A stretch of 44,355 nucleotides of DNA, taken from Oscillospiraceae bacterium. Its GTDB lineage: Bacteria; Bacillota; Clostridia; Oscillospirales; Acutalibacteraceae. Below the pieces are notes generated by a model. It did no database searches and had not been told where the DNA came from. It was given only the letters and a program-made list of their open reading frames with translations. Location: NCBI GenBank assembly GCA_015066005.1, contig SVPF01000021.1, forward strand, positions 1 through 44,355. The letters are read 5' to 3'. This document shows, one piece after another, positions 19,375 through 28,638 of the stretch (positions are counted from its first letter, which is position 1; the number at the start of each line of letters is the position of its first letter). The translations under genes and the position numbers were made by a program.

Positions 19375-20262
19375 ATGTTACTTTCAAACTTAACACAGTG
19401 GGTGGGCTCGTCCCTTTCTGCAAAGGAAGCTATTAAAATTAATGCCGATGCCGGCTTTGATGCTTATGATATTTCTCTTTTTCAGCTTACACGCGACGAA
19501 AACTATGAGTTTAATGCGCCTGATTATGTAGAAAAAGCAAAGGCCCTTCGTGCTTATGCCGATTCCTTGGGTATTGTTTGTAATCAATCACACGCGCCAT
19601 TTCCCTCAAGTGTTGGCAAGGAGGAAGAGGATAAGGTTATTTTTGAAAAAATTGTTCGCGCAATGGAAATTGCTTCAATTCTTGGAGCAAAGATTATTGT
19701 TGTTCATCCTAAACAGCATTTAGTTTATGCCGAGCATCCCGACGAGCTTTTTGAATTGAATGTTCAATTTTATAAAAGCCTAATTCCTTACTGTGAAAGG
19801 TTTGGCATTAAGGTTGCTTGTGAAAATATGTGGCAATGGTATAATGGCAATAAGGTGCCAAGTGACAGCACCTGCTCACGTGCGTGGGAATTTTGCAAAT
19901 ATCTTGACGCTATCGACAGTGAATGGATAGTTGGCTGTCTCGATATCGGTCACGTTTCTTTAATGCTTGCCGATATACCTGAATTTATTCGCAAAATGGG
20001 AAACAAGCGTTTACAGGCACTTCACGTTCACGATACTGACTTTAAGTCAGATAAGCATACCCTTCCGTTTATGGAAAAAATTGATTTTATTGCAATGTGT
20101 AAGGCATTGGCTGAAATTGATTATCAGGGCGACCTTACTTATGAGGCTGACGCTTTTTATAGAGGTAAACCGGCTGAGCTGTATCCCGCAACCACAAGGT
20201 ATATGTGCGAGGTTGGCAGGTATTTAATTGCTCAAATAGAAAAGGCAAAGCAAGAAGGATAA
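19375..20262 (+). CDS. Sugar phosphate isomerase/epimerase-like TIM barrel
   Basis: 295 aa. ATG 19375 is chosen because AAAGGTGG ends 9 nt upstream; a GTG at 19366 lies within that ribosome site. It has the xylose-isomerase/AP-endonuclease-2 fold, with metal-ligand motifs in order: VVHPKQH, CENMWQW, GCLDIGHVSLM, LHVHDTD and TYEADAF. Members isomerise or epimerise sugars or act on inositols and keto-sugars. It lies between the metallo-hydrolase and a glycosidase, so it probably interconverts a sugar released by the pathway. Confidence 0.88.
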   Translation: MLLSNLTQWVGSSLSAKEAIKINADAGFDAYDISLFQLTRDENYEFNAPDYVEKAKALRAYADSLGIVCNQSHAPFPSSVGKEEEDKVIFEKIVRAMEIASILGAKIIVVHPKQHLVYAEHPDELFELNVQFYKSLIPYCERFGIKVACENMWQWYNGNKVPSDSTCSRAWEFCKYLDAIDSEWIVGCLDIGHVSLMLADIPEFIRKMGNKRLQALHVHDTDFKSDKHTLPFMEKIDFIAMCKALAEIDYQGDLTYEADAFYRGKPAELYPATTRYMCEVGRYLIAQIEKAKQEG

Positions 20263-20284
20263 GCCTTTAAAGGAGAAGTTAATT

Positions 20285-21499
20285 ATGTCTGAAAACATTA
20301 TTTTAAATTATGCTTTAAAAAATTACAAAAAAATGTTTCGCGAGCCCGCAGGTAGCTTGGAATATAAATTTATAGTTCCCGGCAGTGTTTATAATAACAC
20401 CTTGTGGGATTGGGACAGTTGGCTTACCAATATTGCGCTTAGCCAGTTTGTTACTGAAGATATTAAGGAATATGAAATAGGCTGTATTTTAAATTCCTTA
20501 AATATAATGGATAGCAAGGGCAGGGTGCCCATTTACCAAGACACATGGCTTACCAAGGAAAATTACGAAAAATGGGGCGAAACCAATATTCACAAGCCCT
20601 GTTTAGCGCAACACGCTGCTTTTATTGTTAAAAAATATAATGATGTTGAATGGATAAGACCTCATTTTTCACAGCTTCAGAAGTTTATTGAATATTATAA
20701 CGACCATTGCTTTCACGAGCCCACGGGCCTTTATTTTTGGATTAATGATGCCGCAATCGGTGTAGATAATGACCCATCAACATATTACAGACCTTACAGA
20801 AGCTCGGCCTCAATTTATCTCAACTGCTTTATGTATAAGGAGCTTTTGGCCTTTTGTTATATAGGTGAATTGCTGGATATTGACGTTTCCAAGTATAAAA
20901 AACAGGCCGAAGAGCTGTGTCAGGCAATCAGAACACATTGTTATGATGAAAAAGACGGTATGTATTACAGTGTCGATTTAAACTTATTGCCTATAAACCC
21001 CGAACAAAAATTACATTCGGGTGCACCAAGGCATTGGGACTGTATAATTCAGCGAATTGGCTGTTGGTCAGGCTTTTTAGCTCTTTGGAGCGGTATTGCA
21101 ACACCTGAACAGGCTGAAAGAATGGTTAAAGAAAACCTAATGGACAGCAATGCATTTTGGGCTCCTTTTGGTGTCAGAAGCCTTTCAAAGTATGAAAAAA
21201 TGTATTGCATCAAAGCATCGGGTAACCCATCCTGCTGGTTGGGCCCAATTTGGGGTATTTCAAATTATATGGTCTTCAAGGGGCTTGTTAAATACGGCTT
21301 TTTGGATGAGGCTAAGGAGCTTGGCGAAAAAACCGTTAAGCTGCTTGAAAACGATATTACTGCAAGTGGTGAGCTTCACGAATATTACGACCCCGAAAGT
21401 GGCGCACCTATTATGAACCCCGGCTTCCAAAATTGGAATTTATTATCAATTAACATTAAAGCTTGGCTTAACGGTGAAAGTGTTGTTGAGGAATTTTAA
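20285..21499 (+). CDS. MGH1/GH63-like alpha-glycosidase ((alpha/alpha)6 barrel)
   Basis: 404 aa with AAAGGAG before the ATG. The motif NTLWDWDSW (residues 38-46), the repeated Trp-rich helices, SCWLGPIWG and the final HEYYDPESG are hallmarks of the trehalase/GH63/mannosylglycerate-hydrolase-like clan. The Glu in HEYYDPESG is the likely catalytic base. It is a compact single-domain cytoplasmic form with no signal peptide. Substrate not determined; in context it should trim a glucosyl- or mannosyl-containing oligosaccharide. Confidence 0.82.
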   Translation: MSENIILNYALKNYKKMFREPAGSLEYKFIVPGSVYNNTLWDWDSWLTNIALSQFVTEDIKEYEIGCILNSLNIMDSKGRVPIYQDTWLTKENYEKWGETNIHKPCLAQHAAFIVKKYNDVEWIRPHFSQLQKFIEYYNDHCFHEPTGLYFWINDAAIGVDNDPSTYYRPYRSSASIYLNCFMYKELLAFCYIGELLDIDVSKYKKQAEELCQAIRTHCYDEKDGMYYSVDLNLLPINPEQKLHSGAPRHWDCIIQRIGCWSGFLALWSGIATPEQAERMVKENLMDSNAFWAPFGVRSLSKYEKMYCIKASGNPSCWLGPIWGISNYMVFKGLVKYGFLDEAKELGEKTVKLLENDITASGELHEYYDPESGAPIMNPGFQNWNLLSINIKAWLNGESVVEEF

Positions 21500-21524
21500 T
21501 TTTTGCGCTTTGAGGTGATTTAAA

Positions 21525-23534
21525 ATGTTAAATAACCACAAAATAAATGAATTAGCCTTCGAAGAGAAGGCTAATTTTTTAACGGGCTTTGCCAATATGC
21601 AAACCTTCCCACTAAAAGAAAAAGGTATAAATTCACTAAATCTTGCTGACGGACCTCACGGAATCAGGGCATCAAAGCAAGCTAACTGCACCCATTTCCC
21701 AAGCCTTTGCAATTTGGCAAGCAGTTGGAATGTGGATATGGCTTACCAAATGGGCGAAGCTTTGGCAAGGGAATGTATTGCACATAACATTGATATGCTA
21801 CTGGGGCCCGGTGTAAATATTAAACGAAATATTTTATGCGGTCGAAATTTTGAATACCTGTCCGAAGACCCTGTTTTAGCGGGTGAATTGGCGGCAGGCT
21901 ATATTAACGGGCTTCAAAAATTGGGCGTGAAAGCTTGTTTAAAGCATTTTGCGGTTAATAATCAAGAATATGAACGCTTAACCATCAGCGCCGAGGTTGA
22001 TGAACGTGCTTTGCGTGAAATATATTTAAAGCCATTTGAAATTGCGGTTAAAAAGTCAGCCCCCGCAAGCGTTATGTGCGCTTATAATAAGGTTAATGGC
22101 ATTTGGTGCTCTGAAAACAGGTATTTATTGACTGACCTGCTTCGTAATGAATGGAAGTTTAACGGTGTGGTTATATCCGATTGGGGCGCAGTTCAAAATA
22201 TAAGCCGTGCCATAAAAGCAGGGCTGGATTTACAAATGCCGCCTAACCCTAAAATTATAGCACAGCTAACCGAGGCGGTACAAAACGGTACCATCAAAAC
22301 GGAGGAAATTGACCTTGCGGTTAGCAGAATGCTTAACCTTGTGGAAGATAATGCAAAGCCCAAAATAAATTATGATAGAGCCGAACAGCACGAGGTAGCA
22401 AAACAAATTGCGGCCGAGGGTATGGTGCTCCTTAAAAATAAAAACAATGTATTGCCGCTTACTGCCGATAAGTATAAAAAAATTGCAGTTATCGGTGAAT
22501 ATGCGGTGTCACCTTTAATCGCAGGACAGGGCAGCGCAATGGTAAATCAGCAGGAAGAATATACCGACAGCCCTTTGGAAGAGCTTAAAAAGCGTTTACC
22601 TGAAGTGGATTTTAAGTATATTGAAATGTACAAAAAACGTGAGCTACCCGCCGATATGATGTGGCCGCAGACGGTGCCCTTTAGGCGTGAAATTGCAGAT
22701 TGTGATGTATTATTGTTTTTCGCAGGTTCTATGGAATCTGAAGATACCGAATTTTTTGATAGAAAAAACCCATATCTGAACCAAAATGTAGGTTTATTTA
22801 TAAAATCCGCCAAGGTAATAAATAAACCAATAGTACTGATTTTGCAAAACGGTGGCGCTTTGATTTTGGATAAAAGCGAAACCCAAGCCGATGCTATACT
22901 TGAAATGTGGCTTAGCGGTGAAGCGGCAGGCGGTGCAGTTGCCGACATTTTATGCGGCAAAATAAACCCGTCGGGTAAGCTTGCCGAAACCTTTCCAAAT
23001 AAAATGCGTACTGATTTGGAATATCCCGGCGACGGCTATAAGGTGGAATATAAGGAACGCTTTGACGTGGGCTACCGTTATTATGATAAGCATCCCGAAG
23101 AAATTTTATATCCCTTCGGCCACGGGTTGTCTTATACCGAATTTAGTTATGAAAATTTGGTTTGCAACAATAATAACGGTAATTTGGAAATAACCTTTGA
23201 TTTAAAAAATACAGGTAATTTTGACGGTGCTGAGGTAGTTCAGCTTTATATCGGTGACCCGATATCAACCGTTGTTAAGCCAATTAAGGAGCTTAAAAAA
23301 TTCCAAAAGGTTTTCGTAAAGGCGGGGGAAAGCAAGCGGATTTGTTTTACACTTAACCCAACCGATTATTCATATTATAACGTTATGCTAAAGGAATTTG
23401 TTACCGAAAACGGCAGATACGATATTTATATCGGCGCTTCCTCGCAGGATATACGCCTTACGGCATCATTTATTTATAATAACGAAGCTTCGCCGTACTC
23501 CGTCAATTGCACGGGTGAGGCTATTATAGGTTAA
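21525..23534 (+). CDS. Beta-glucosidase-type glycoside hydrolase family 3
   Basis: 669 aa with GAGGTGA before the ATG. The N-terminal barrel carries KH at 140-141 and VVISDW with nucleophile Asp219. The alpha/beta sandwich (EGMVLLKNKNNVLPL onward) and C-terminal fibronectin-III-like domain (GAEVVQLYIGDP, KELKKFQKV) follow. The order is that of classic beta-glucosidases, somewhat shorter than the common 700-800 aa. No signal peptide, so it is cytoplasmic. Last gene of the glycan cluster; its stop overlaps the bidirectional terminator. GH3 also includes xylosidases and N-acetylglucosaminidases, so specificity is not settled. Confidence 0.95.
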   Translation: MLNNHKINELAFEEKANFLTGFANMQTFPLKEKGINSLNLADGPHGIRASKQANCTHFPSLCNLASSWNVDMAYQMGEALARECIAHNIDMLLGPGVNIKRNILCGRNFEYLSEDPVLAGELAAGYINGLQKLGVKACLKHFAVNNQEYERLTISAEVDERALREIYLKPFEIAVKKSAPASVMCAYNKVNGIWCSENRYLLTDLLRNEWKFNGVVISDWGAVQNISRAIKAGLDLQMPPNPKIIAQLTEAVQNGTIKTEEIDLAVSRMLNLVEDNAKPKINYDRAEQHEVAKQIAAEGMVLLKNKNNVLPLTADKYKKIAVIGEYAVSPLIAGQGSAMVNQQEEYTDSPLEELKKRLPEVDFKYIEMYKKRELPADMMWPQTVPFRREIADCDVLLFFAGSMESEDTEFFDRKNPYLNQNVGLFIKSAKVINKPIVLILQNGGALILDKSETQADAILEMWLSGEAAGGAVADILCGKINPSGKLAETFPNKMRTDLEYPGDGYKVEYKERFDVGYRYYDKHPEEILYPFGHGLSYTEFSYENLVCNNNNGNLEITFDLKNTGNFDGAEVVQLYIGDPISTVVKPIKELKKFQKVFVKAGESKRICFTLNPTDYSYYNVMLKEFVTENGRYDIYIGASSQDIRLTASFIYNNEASPYSVNCTGEAIIG

Positions 23535-23567
23535 AAAATAAAGGCTCCGAAGAGCCTTTATTTTTTT
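23533..23567. terminator. Bidirectional Rho-independent terminator
   Basis: A 15-bp stem (AAAAAATAAAGGCTC at 23533-23547, GAGCCTTTATTTTTT at 23552-23566) has a CGAA loop and a T run on each strand. It serves the convergent GH3 gene and the minus-strand esterase operon. Confidence 0.92.
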
Positions 23568-24555
23568 ATATAATATTTTCAAGTTCTTTAATAAGATTAT
23601 TACCGTAATGCCTAAAGCCTGCATCAATGGGGTGTACACCGTCGGTTTGGAAAAGCCTTGGGTTATGGGGTATATAATCTATACAGTTAATAACCGTCAT
23701 ATTAGGCACCTGCTTTGCAACCAATTTTATATAGTCAGCAATATAACTAAGCGGTTGACCAAATTCGTACTTAGCATCAATATCAACGCGCCAAATTGGT
23801 GTTAATGCAACAATGGGAACGTCAGGGTAAGAGCTGCGTAAATTAACGAAAAAACCTAGGCAGGCCTTGTCAAAATCCTGTTTATTACCATGACGCCAGT
23901 CATTCGTGCCGTAAGCTACGGTAATTAAGTCCGGTTTAAAGCTTTCAGGATGAAGCACAAGGGCAGGGAAGAACTGCTCGCCCGCAATACCCTTGTTAAT
24001 TGCTTCGGCGTTAAAATGCGTAATAACCTGCGTGGCATACGAATTTTCGGGTATTATTGCGTCATAGCCTTGGGTTATTGAATCGCCGAGCATTAAAAGC
24101 TTTGTTTTTTTATTTATGGGGATAACCTTCGCGTTATCATCTAATTTAAGTGATAAAAGTGAAGAGGCAACCGACCAAGGAAATAAAATGCGAACGTTTT
24201 TTATACCCGTGCCTAAATTGAAGGATTTGTTAAAGGGTACGTTTTCGGATTCGCCAATATCTCCCGAAAGCTCGCCAACGCGTTCATCATTTACAAAAAT
24301 GCTGTGTGTGAAGAAACGGCGCGAGCTACCGCGGGAAACCGAAACCGAAAGCTCCATATTTTCGCTGTCGGTTCGGAATTCCAAGGTAATGCCTGCGGTT
24401 GCGAAGGTTTTAGTATAAAAATCCTCTGTAGTGGTTTTGTATAGCTCCTGCTGTGCTTTAGTAAAACGGAAGAAGGAGATTTTTCCGTCCCCTTCTTCTA
24501 TTCTTGCGGCACCGTGAACTAAATTTTTAATTTGTTCAAAGTTTAACGCTGTCAT
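23566..24555 (-). CDS. SGNH/GDSL hydrolase with N-terminal beta-sandwich
   Basis: 329 aa. Residues 1-140 form a beta-rich domain like that of CE2-type carbohydrate esterases. The SGNH domain follows: GDSITQG with Ser159, GTND (Asn218), and DGVHP with Asp305 and His308 completing the triad. No signal peptide. It starts 3 nt after the flavoprotein stop without a clear ribosome site, so translation is probably coupled. Likely a deacylase of sugars or lipids; pairing with a glycerol-3-phosphate-dehydrogenase-like set hints at glycerolipid or acyl-glycerol use, which is inference. Confidence 0.87.
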   Translation of the reverse strand: MTALNFEQIKNLVHGAARIEEGDGKISFFRFTKAQQELYKTTTEDFYTKTFATAGITLEFRTDSENMELSVSVSRGSSRRFFTHSIFVNDERVGELSGDIGESENVPFNKSFNLGTGIKNVRILFPWSVASSLLSLKLDDNAKVIPINKKTKLLMLGDSITQGYDAIIPENSYATQVITHFNAEAINKGIAGEQFFPALVLHPESFKPDLITVAYGTNDWRHGNKQDFDKACLGFFVNLRSSYPDVPIVALTPIWRVDIDAKYEFGQPLSYIADYIKLVAKQVPNMTVINCIDYIPHNPRLFQTDGVHPIDAGFRHYGNNLIKELENII

Positions 24556-24558
24556 ATT

Positions 24559-25992
24559 CTAGTCTTTGTCAAGCATAAATGCTTTTTCTCCGCGCTTTCT
24601 TACGTCTTCCTCGGGAATGCCAAGCTCGCGTGCTAAAATTTCAATTACGTGAGGGCCACAGAAGCCGCTTTGACAACGACCCATACCTGCACGCACACGG
24701 CGTTTAACGGCATCTAAGGTTTTAGCACCAACGGGGCGGTGAATAGCCTGTAAAATTTCACTTTCGGTTACCTGCTCGCAACGGCAAATAATTTTACCGT
24801 AAAGGGGATCAGCTGCAATAAGGGCATCCTTTTCAGCATCGGTCTTTTCAGCAAAGCGTGCAATGCCCTTTCTTGTGCGCTTCCAGCCAACCTTACGTTC
24901 AAGCTCTAAGCCGCGTTCCTTCATACCGTGTACAATGTAGCCAGCAATACCGATACTGGCTGTCAGGCCGGTTGAACGAACACCCGAAATACCGATATAT
25001 CCCTCAACCTTTTCGGAAAAGCGTAAATCGTAGCCTTCGGGAAGTCTTGCAGGGCGAACACCAACAAATTGGGTAATAGTATCCTCAAAGTGAAGACCGG
25101 GTACCATGTTAAGTGCCTGTGCCTTAATGCTTGCAAGGCCCTGAGCTGTTGTTTTTGCATCGGTTTTATCCTCAACGTCATCGGCGGTAGGACCAACTAA
25201 CATATTGTTATCAACAGTGGGAATAACAAGTACACCACGGGTCTTGGGACTGGGAACTGAAGAAATAATGTGTGAAACCTTAACGGGTGTATCATGTGAA
25301 AATACATAAAATTCGCCCTTGCGGGGATGAACGGTAAAGTCACATTCGTCAACCATTGCAGAAATTTCATCACAGTGAAGGCCGGCAGCGTTGATAATCC
25401 AAGTAGCTTCAAAGTCCCCCTTGGTGGTATGTACAGCGTGTATTTTTCCATCAGCAACGTCCATACCTGTTACTTTACAGTCAAGCACAAATTCAACACC
25501 GTTTTCAGCAGCGTTTTCGGCCATAGCTGAAACGAAAATAAACTGGTTAGCCTGCCTATCGCGTGGACTGTAAATACCGCCCAAAAGCTCGGGGTTAAGG
25601 GTGGGTTCTAAATCCAAAATATCCTTAGCGGGTAAAATTTCATAATCGTAAACGCCGTTTTGGAAAGCGCGTTCGGTTAATCCCTTTGCAGTTTCTAACT
25701 GGTCGGGGTAAAGAATGGGGGCAATACTGCCGCATTCAATAACAGGAACATCAAGGTCCTTACAAACGTTCATAATCATGCTGTGAGCAATTGTACGAAG
25801 TTTGCATTCTAAGGTGCCAACGGGCATTGTAGCGCTTGTTGAAAACAAACCGCTGTTCGATTTTGAAGCATCACCGCCTACGTCATCGTTTTTGTCAACA
25901 ACCGTAACCTTAATGTTATATTTTGAAAGTTCTCTTGCAAGGGCGCAGCCAACAGCGCCTGCACCGATAATTAGTACGTCGGTTTTAATCAT
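24559..25992 (-). CDS. glpA: GlpA-like FAD-dependent (glycerol-3-phosphate) dehydrogenase with C-terminal [2Fe-2S] domain
   Basis: 477 aa. The N-terminal dinucleotide motif VLIIGAGAVGCALAREL binds FAD, and a DAO-type oxidoreductase fold follows. The C-terminal BFD-like region carries Cys403 and Cys405 (CRC) and Cys440 and Cys445 (CQSGFC), spaced to hold a [2Fe-2S] cluster. This matches the anaerobic glycerol-3-phosphate dehydrogenase layout of Clostridia, which oxidises glycerol-3-phosphate to dihydroxyacetone phosphate. Its start overlaps the DUF1667 stop (TAATG). Related family members oxidise other hydroxy or amino acids, so the gene name is provisional. Confidence 0.85.
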   Translation of the reverse strand: MIKTDVLIIGAGAVGCALARELSKYNIKVTVVDKNDDVGGDASKSNSGLFSTSATMPVGTLECKLRTIAHSMIMNVCKDLDVPVIECGSIAPILYPDQLETAKGLTERAFQNGVYDYEILPAKDILDLEPTLNPELLGGIYSPRDRQANQFIFVSAMAENAAENGVEFVLDCKVTGMDVADGKIHAVHTTKGDFEATWIINAAGLHCDEISAMVDECDFTVHPRKGEFYVFSHDTPVKVSHIISSVPSPKTRGVLVIPTVDNNMLVGPTADDVEDKTDAKTTAQGLASIKAQALNMVPGLHFEDTITQFVGVRPARLPEGYDLRFSEKVEGYIGISGVRSTGLTASIGIAGYIVHGMKERGLELERKVGWKRTRKGIARFAEKTDAEKDALIAADPLYGKIICRCEQVTESEILQAIHRPVGAKTLDAVKRRVRAGMGRCQSGFCGPHVIEILARELGIPEEDVRKRGEKAFMLDKD

Positions 25993-26360
25993 TACGCATT
26001 TTCTCCTTCCAATGTCATTGCAGAAATTAGTTTGGCATCGGTGCCTACAAAGTTTTCAACAATTACATCACCGCATTTAACGGGAACGGTAAGTGTAATG
26101 GCCTTAAGCTCGTCGGCGGCCTTCATCAGTAATGCTTTAGGAATTGGTGCGGTGGTGCGAACGGGCAACATACGTCTGTCTGTGCCTGTAATTTTTACCG
26201 ATGAGGTAAAGGTGCGGGTAGGTTCAAAGCATTCATCTAAGGCGTATGAAATACCTCTTTTGCAAATGTATCCTGTTAAAACAGCGTCCTCTCTTGTTGT
26301 GTAATTCACTTCAATTTCACAACCGTTAGGGCATACTGTACAAGTAACTGTTTTTTTCAT
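25992..26360 (-). CDS. DUF1667 cysteine-cluster protein
   Basis: 122 aa. The N-terminal CTVCPNGC (Cys7, Cys10, Cys14) with Cys33 in YICKRG could bind an iron-sulfur cluster. The middle (TRTFTSSVKITGTDRRMLPV) is typical of DUF1667. This small protein is regularly found between the two flavoprotein genes of glp-like operons and probably carries electrons between them; no direct assay is known to me. Confidence 0.88.
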   Translation of the reverse strand: MKKTVTCTVCPNGCEIEVNYTTREDAVLTGYICKRGISYALDECFEPTRTFTSSVKITGTDRRMLPVRTTAPIPKALLMKAADELKAITLTVPVKCGDVIVENFVGTDAKLISAMTLEGENA

Positions 26361-26362
26361 TT

Positions 26363-27616
26363 TTATGCCTCCTTATGTTCTGCGCTTACCACAAGCTTGC
26401 CGCATACGTTTTTAGCTTTATCGCCCGTAAGGGTAAGCTTTTCAATAGTACCCGGTGTGGTGCGAACTAACTTTTTGGTAACAAGTACGCCGTTATCATC
26501 CGAAATGGTAAGGGTTGTATTTCTACCGGGGGCAGTAGTACGGAAATATAAATCAACGTTATCTTCGGTGCGTACCATCTTCTGAGGACAAACGTATCTT
26601 ACGCCGTCGCCTGCAGTTACGGCAATTTCTTCATCGGCATTAAGCTTGCCTGCTGCATAAAGTGCTGCAAATTTACCTGCATCTTCACTTTCGTGGCTTA
26701 CGTGGTCAACAAGGTCGTTAACGTGTAAAACGTTACCGCAAGCAAAAATATAAGGCTTGTCGGTTTGCTTATACTGGTTTACAACGGCACCCTTTGTAAT
26801 GCATGAAAGCTCAACGTTGGCCGAACGGGTAAGCTCGTTTTCGGGAATAAGACCAACCGATAAAAGTAAGGTGTCACAGGTGATTGTTTCTGCCTTTTCC
26901 ATAATGGGCTGGCGGTTTTCATCAACGGGAGCTACTGTAACACTTTCAACACGGTCAACACCTGTAATATCAACAATGGTGTGTGAAAGCATAAGAGGAA
27001 TATCAAAGTCATCAAGGCACTGAAGCTTGTTACGTACAAGACCTGCCAAGTAAGGCATAATTTCAATAACAGCCTTAACCTTTGCACCGTTTAAGGATAA
27101 ACGTCTTGCCATAATCATACCAATGTCACCGCTGCCAAGAATAACAACTTCCTTACCAACCTTGTGACCGTAAATATTAATAAGCTTTTGTGCGGTACCT
27201 GCGGTGTAAATACCTGAAGGACGGCTGCCGGGTATAACAAGGTTTGCACGTGTGCGTTCACGGCAACCCATTGCCAATACAAGCGCGCCGAAGTGAATGT
27301 TTATAATACCATCGGTGTTAACACAAACCAAGGTTTTTTCCTTTATTTCAAGTGCGGTGGTGTTAAGCATAAATTCAATGCCGTTTTCCTTTGCAATAAC
27401 TGCAAATTTTTCAGCATATTCGGGGCCGGTAAGCTCTTCGCCAAAATATTGAAGACCAAAGCCTGCGTGTATACACTGCTTAAGAATACCGCCCAAACGG
27501 TTTTCGCGTTCAATTACGATAACCTTTTCGGCACCGTTTTTCTTTGCCGATATTGCTGCTGCCAAGCCTGCGGGACCACCGCCGACAACAACAACCGAAC
27601 AATTGTAGTCTTTCAT
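26363..27616 (-). CDS. NAD(P)/FAD-dependent oxidoreductase, glp operon partner
   Basis: 417 aa. It has two dinucleotide folds: VVVVGGGPAGLAAAISA at the N-terminus for FAD and EVVILGSGDIGMIMARRL near residue 150 for NAD(P)H, plus ACGNVLHVNDLVDHV near the end of the flavin domain. A C-terminal beta domain of about 90 residues follows. AGGAGG precedes the ATG. As first gene of the operon it should take electrons from the GlpA-like subunit, through the iron-sulfur proteins, to NAD(P). Located in the cytoplasm. Confidence 0.87.
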   Translation of the reverse strand: MKDYNCSVVVVGGGPAGLAAAISAKKNGAEKVIVIERENRLGGILKQCIHAGFGLQYFGEELTGPEYAEKFAVIAKENGIEFMLNTTALEIKEKTLVCVNTDGIINIHFGALVLAMGCRERTRANLVIPGSRPSGIYTAGTAQKLINIYGHKVGKEVVILGSGDIGMIMARRLSLNGAKVKAVIEIMPYLAGLVRNKLQCLDDFDIPLMLSHTIVDITGVDRVESVTVAPVDENRQPIMEKAETITCDTLLLSVGLIPENELTRSANVELSCITKGAVVNQYKQTDKPYIFACGNVLHVNDLVDHVSHESEDAGKFAALYAAGKLNADEEIAVTAGDGVRYVCPQKMVRTEDNVDLYFRTTAPGRNTTLTISDDNGVLVTKKLVRTTPGTIEKLTLTGDKAKNVCGKLVVSAEHKEA

Positions 27617-27648
27617 TAAAATTCCTCCTATAGCAATTTTATAATTTT

Positions 27649-27654
27649 ATTATA
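27649..27654 (-). promoter_or_regulatory. -10 element of the glp-like operon
   Basis: The minus strand reads TATAAT here, about 33 nt before the operon's first ATG. No good -35 lies 16-18 nt upstream, which fits a promoter that needs an activator such as the divergent AraC protein. Confidence 0.5.
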
Positions 27655-27677
27655 TAACCTCATTTTTTGATATACTA

Positions 27678-27706
27678 TTGTTATTTTTGCTAAAATGTTG
27701 TATAAT
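27678..27706 (+). promoter_or_regulatory. Promoter of AraC regulator at 27727
   Basis: TTGTTA (27678-27683), a 17-nt spacer and TATAAT (27701-27706) lie 21 nt before the start codon, back to back with the glp operon promoter. Confidence 0.65.
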
Positions 27707-27726
27707 ATTGCTGTGAGGTGGTTTAA

Positions 27727-28611
27727 ATGTATGAAAAGTATGAGAAGGAGTGTTATAATCCTAATCCACATATAAGTATTCATTATTCGCACGGAATTTT
27801 TGGTGAGGATGCAACCCTTAATTTTCTTCATTATGATAAGGATTTAATAATTGAATTTTACCGCAAGGGTGAAACTTCAATTTGTATTGAAGGTAATCTT
27901 TACAACGTAAACGAGGGTGATATTATAATACTTAACCCTGACGAGCTGCACGTTTCCACTAAAAAAGAAAATTGTTATATGGAAAAAATAGTGTTGCATA
28001 TAAGTGACACTCTTGTTCAGCAGTTGGGTGCTGACCGTACCGTGTTTTTTGACACCATTGCCAATAAGCCGAAGGGAATAGGTAATTTAATTCCGGCTGA
28101 AACAGTGAATGAGTTGGGCTTGAATACCAAGATAAACAAATGCCTGGCTTATGCGAAGAAAAATTCTTTAGAAGCACAAATTTTACTTACCTGTAAGGTA
28201 ATTGAGCTGTTGTCGCAGTTTTCAGCCTATGTTGAAAGGTTTGAAAATTTAAATGTATGCCCTGCATCAAGTAATAAGGTGGTCAATCAAATTATGGACT
28301 ACATAAACCGCCACTATACTGAGGATATAACTCTTGAGGGCTTGGCGAAAAGGTTTCACTTTTCAAAATATTATATTTCGCATCTTTTTAAAGACCACGT
28401 TGGCATTTCGCCTTACGATTATCTTATAATGCGAAGGCTGTATATTTGTAATAACCTTATGCGAGGAAAGCATACCGTAAGACAGGCCTGCTTTATGGTT
28501 GGATTTAATAATTATTCAAACTTCTACCGTCTTTATAAAAAACATTTTTCAATAACTCCGCAACAGTTTAAGGAACAGTTAAAAACGGCTTCATTAGTTA
28601 AGCCTGAATAA
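27727..28611 (+). CDS. AraC-family transcriptional regulator
   Basis: 294 aa, start supported by GAGGTGG. An N-terminal cupin-like domain (YRKGETSICIEGNLYNVNEG, LNPDELHVS) precedes a C-terminal AraC DNA-binding domain (EDITLEGLAKRFHFSKYYIS; TVRQACFMVGFNNYSNFYRL; ITPQQFKEQL). It is divergent from the glp-like/esterase operon with only 110 nt between, so it most likely regulates that operon in response to a small ligand. Confidence 0.9.
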   Translation: MYEKYEKECYNPNPHISIHYSHGIFGEDATLNFLHYDKDLIIEFYRKGETSICIEGNLYNVNEGDIIILNPDELHVSTKKENCYMEKIVLHISDTLVQQLGADRTVFFDTIANKPKGIGNLIPAETVNELGLNTKINKCLAYAKKNSLEAQILLTCKVIELLSQFSAYVERFENLNVCPASSNKVVNQIMDYINRHYTEDITLEGLAKRFHFSKYYISHLFKDHVGISPYDYLIMRRLYICNNLMRGKHTVRQACFMVGFNNYSNFYRLYKKHFSITPQQFKEQLKTASLVKPE

Positions 28612-28638
28612 AATTTTAATAGCCGGAAGGAATGCGTA

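Noticed and set aside
22547-22960. 137-aa minus-strand ORF
   Set aside because: It lies wholly inside the GH3 gene on the opposite strand and has no protein-like features; it is a shadow of that gene.
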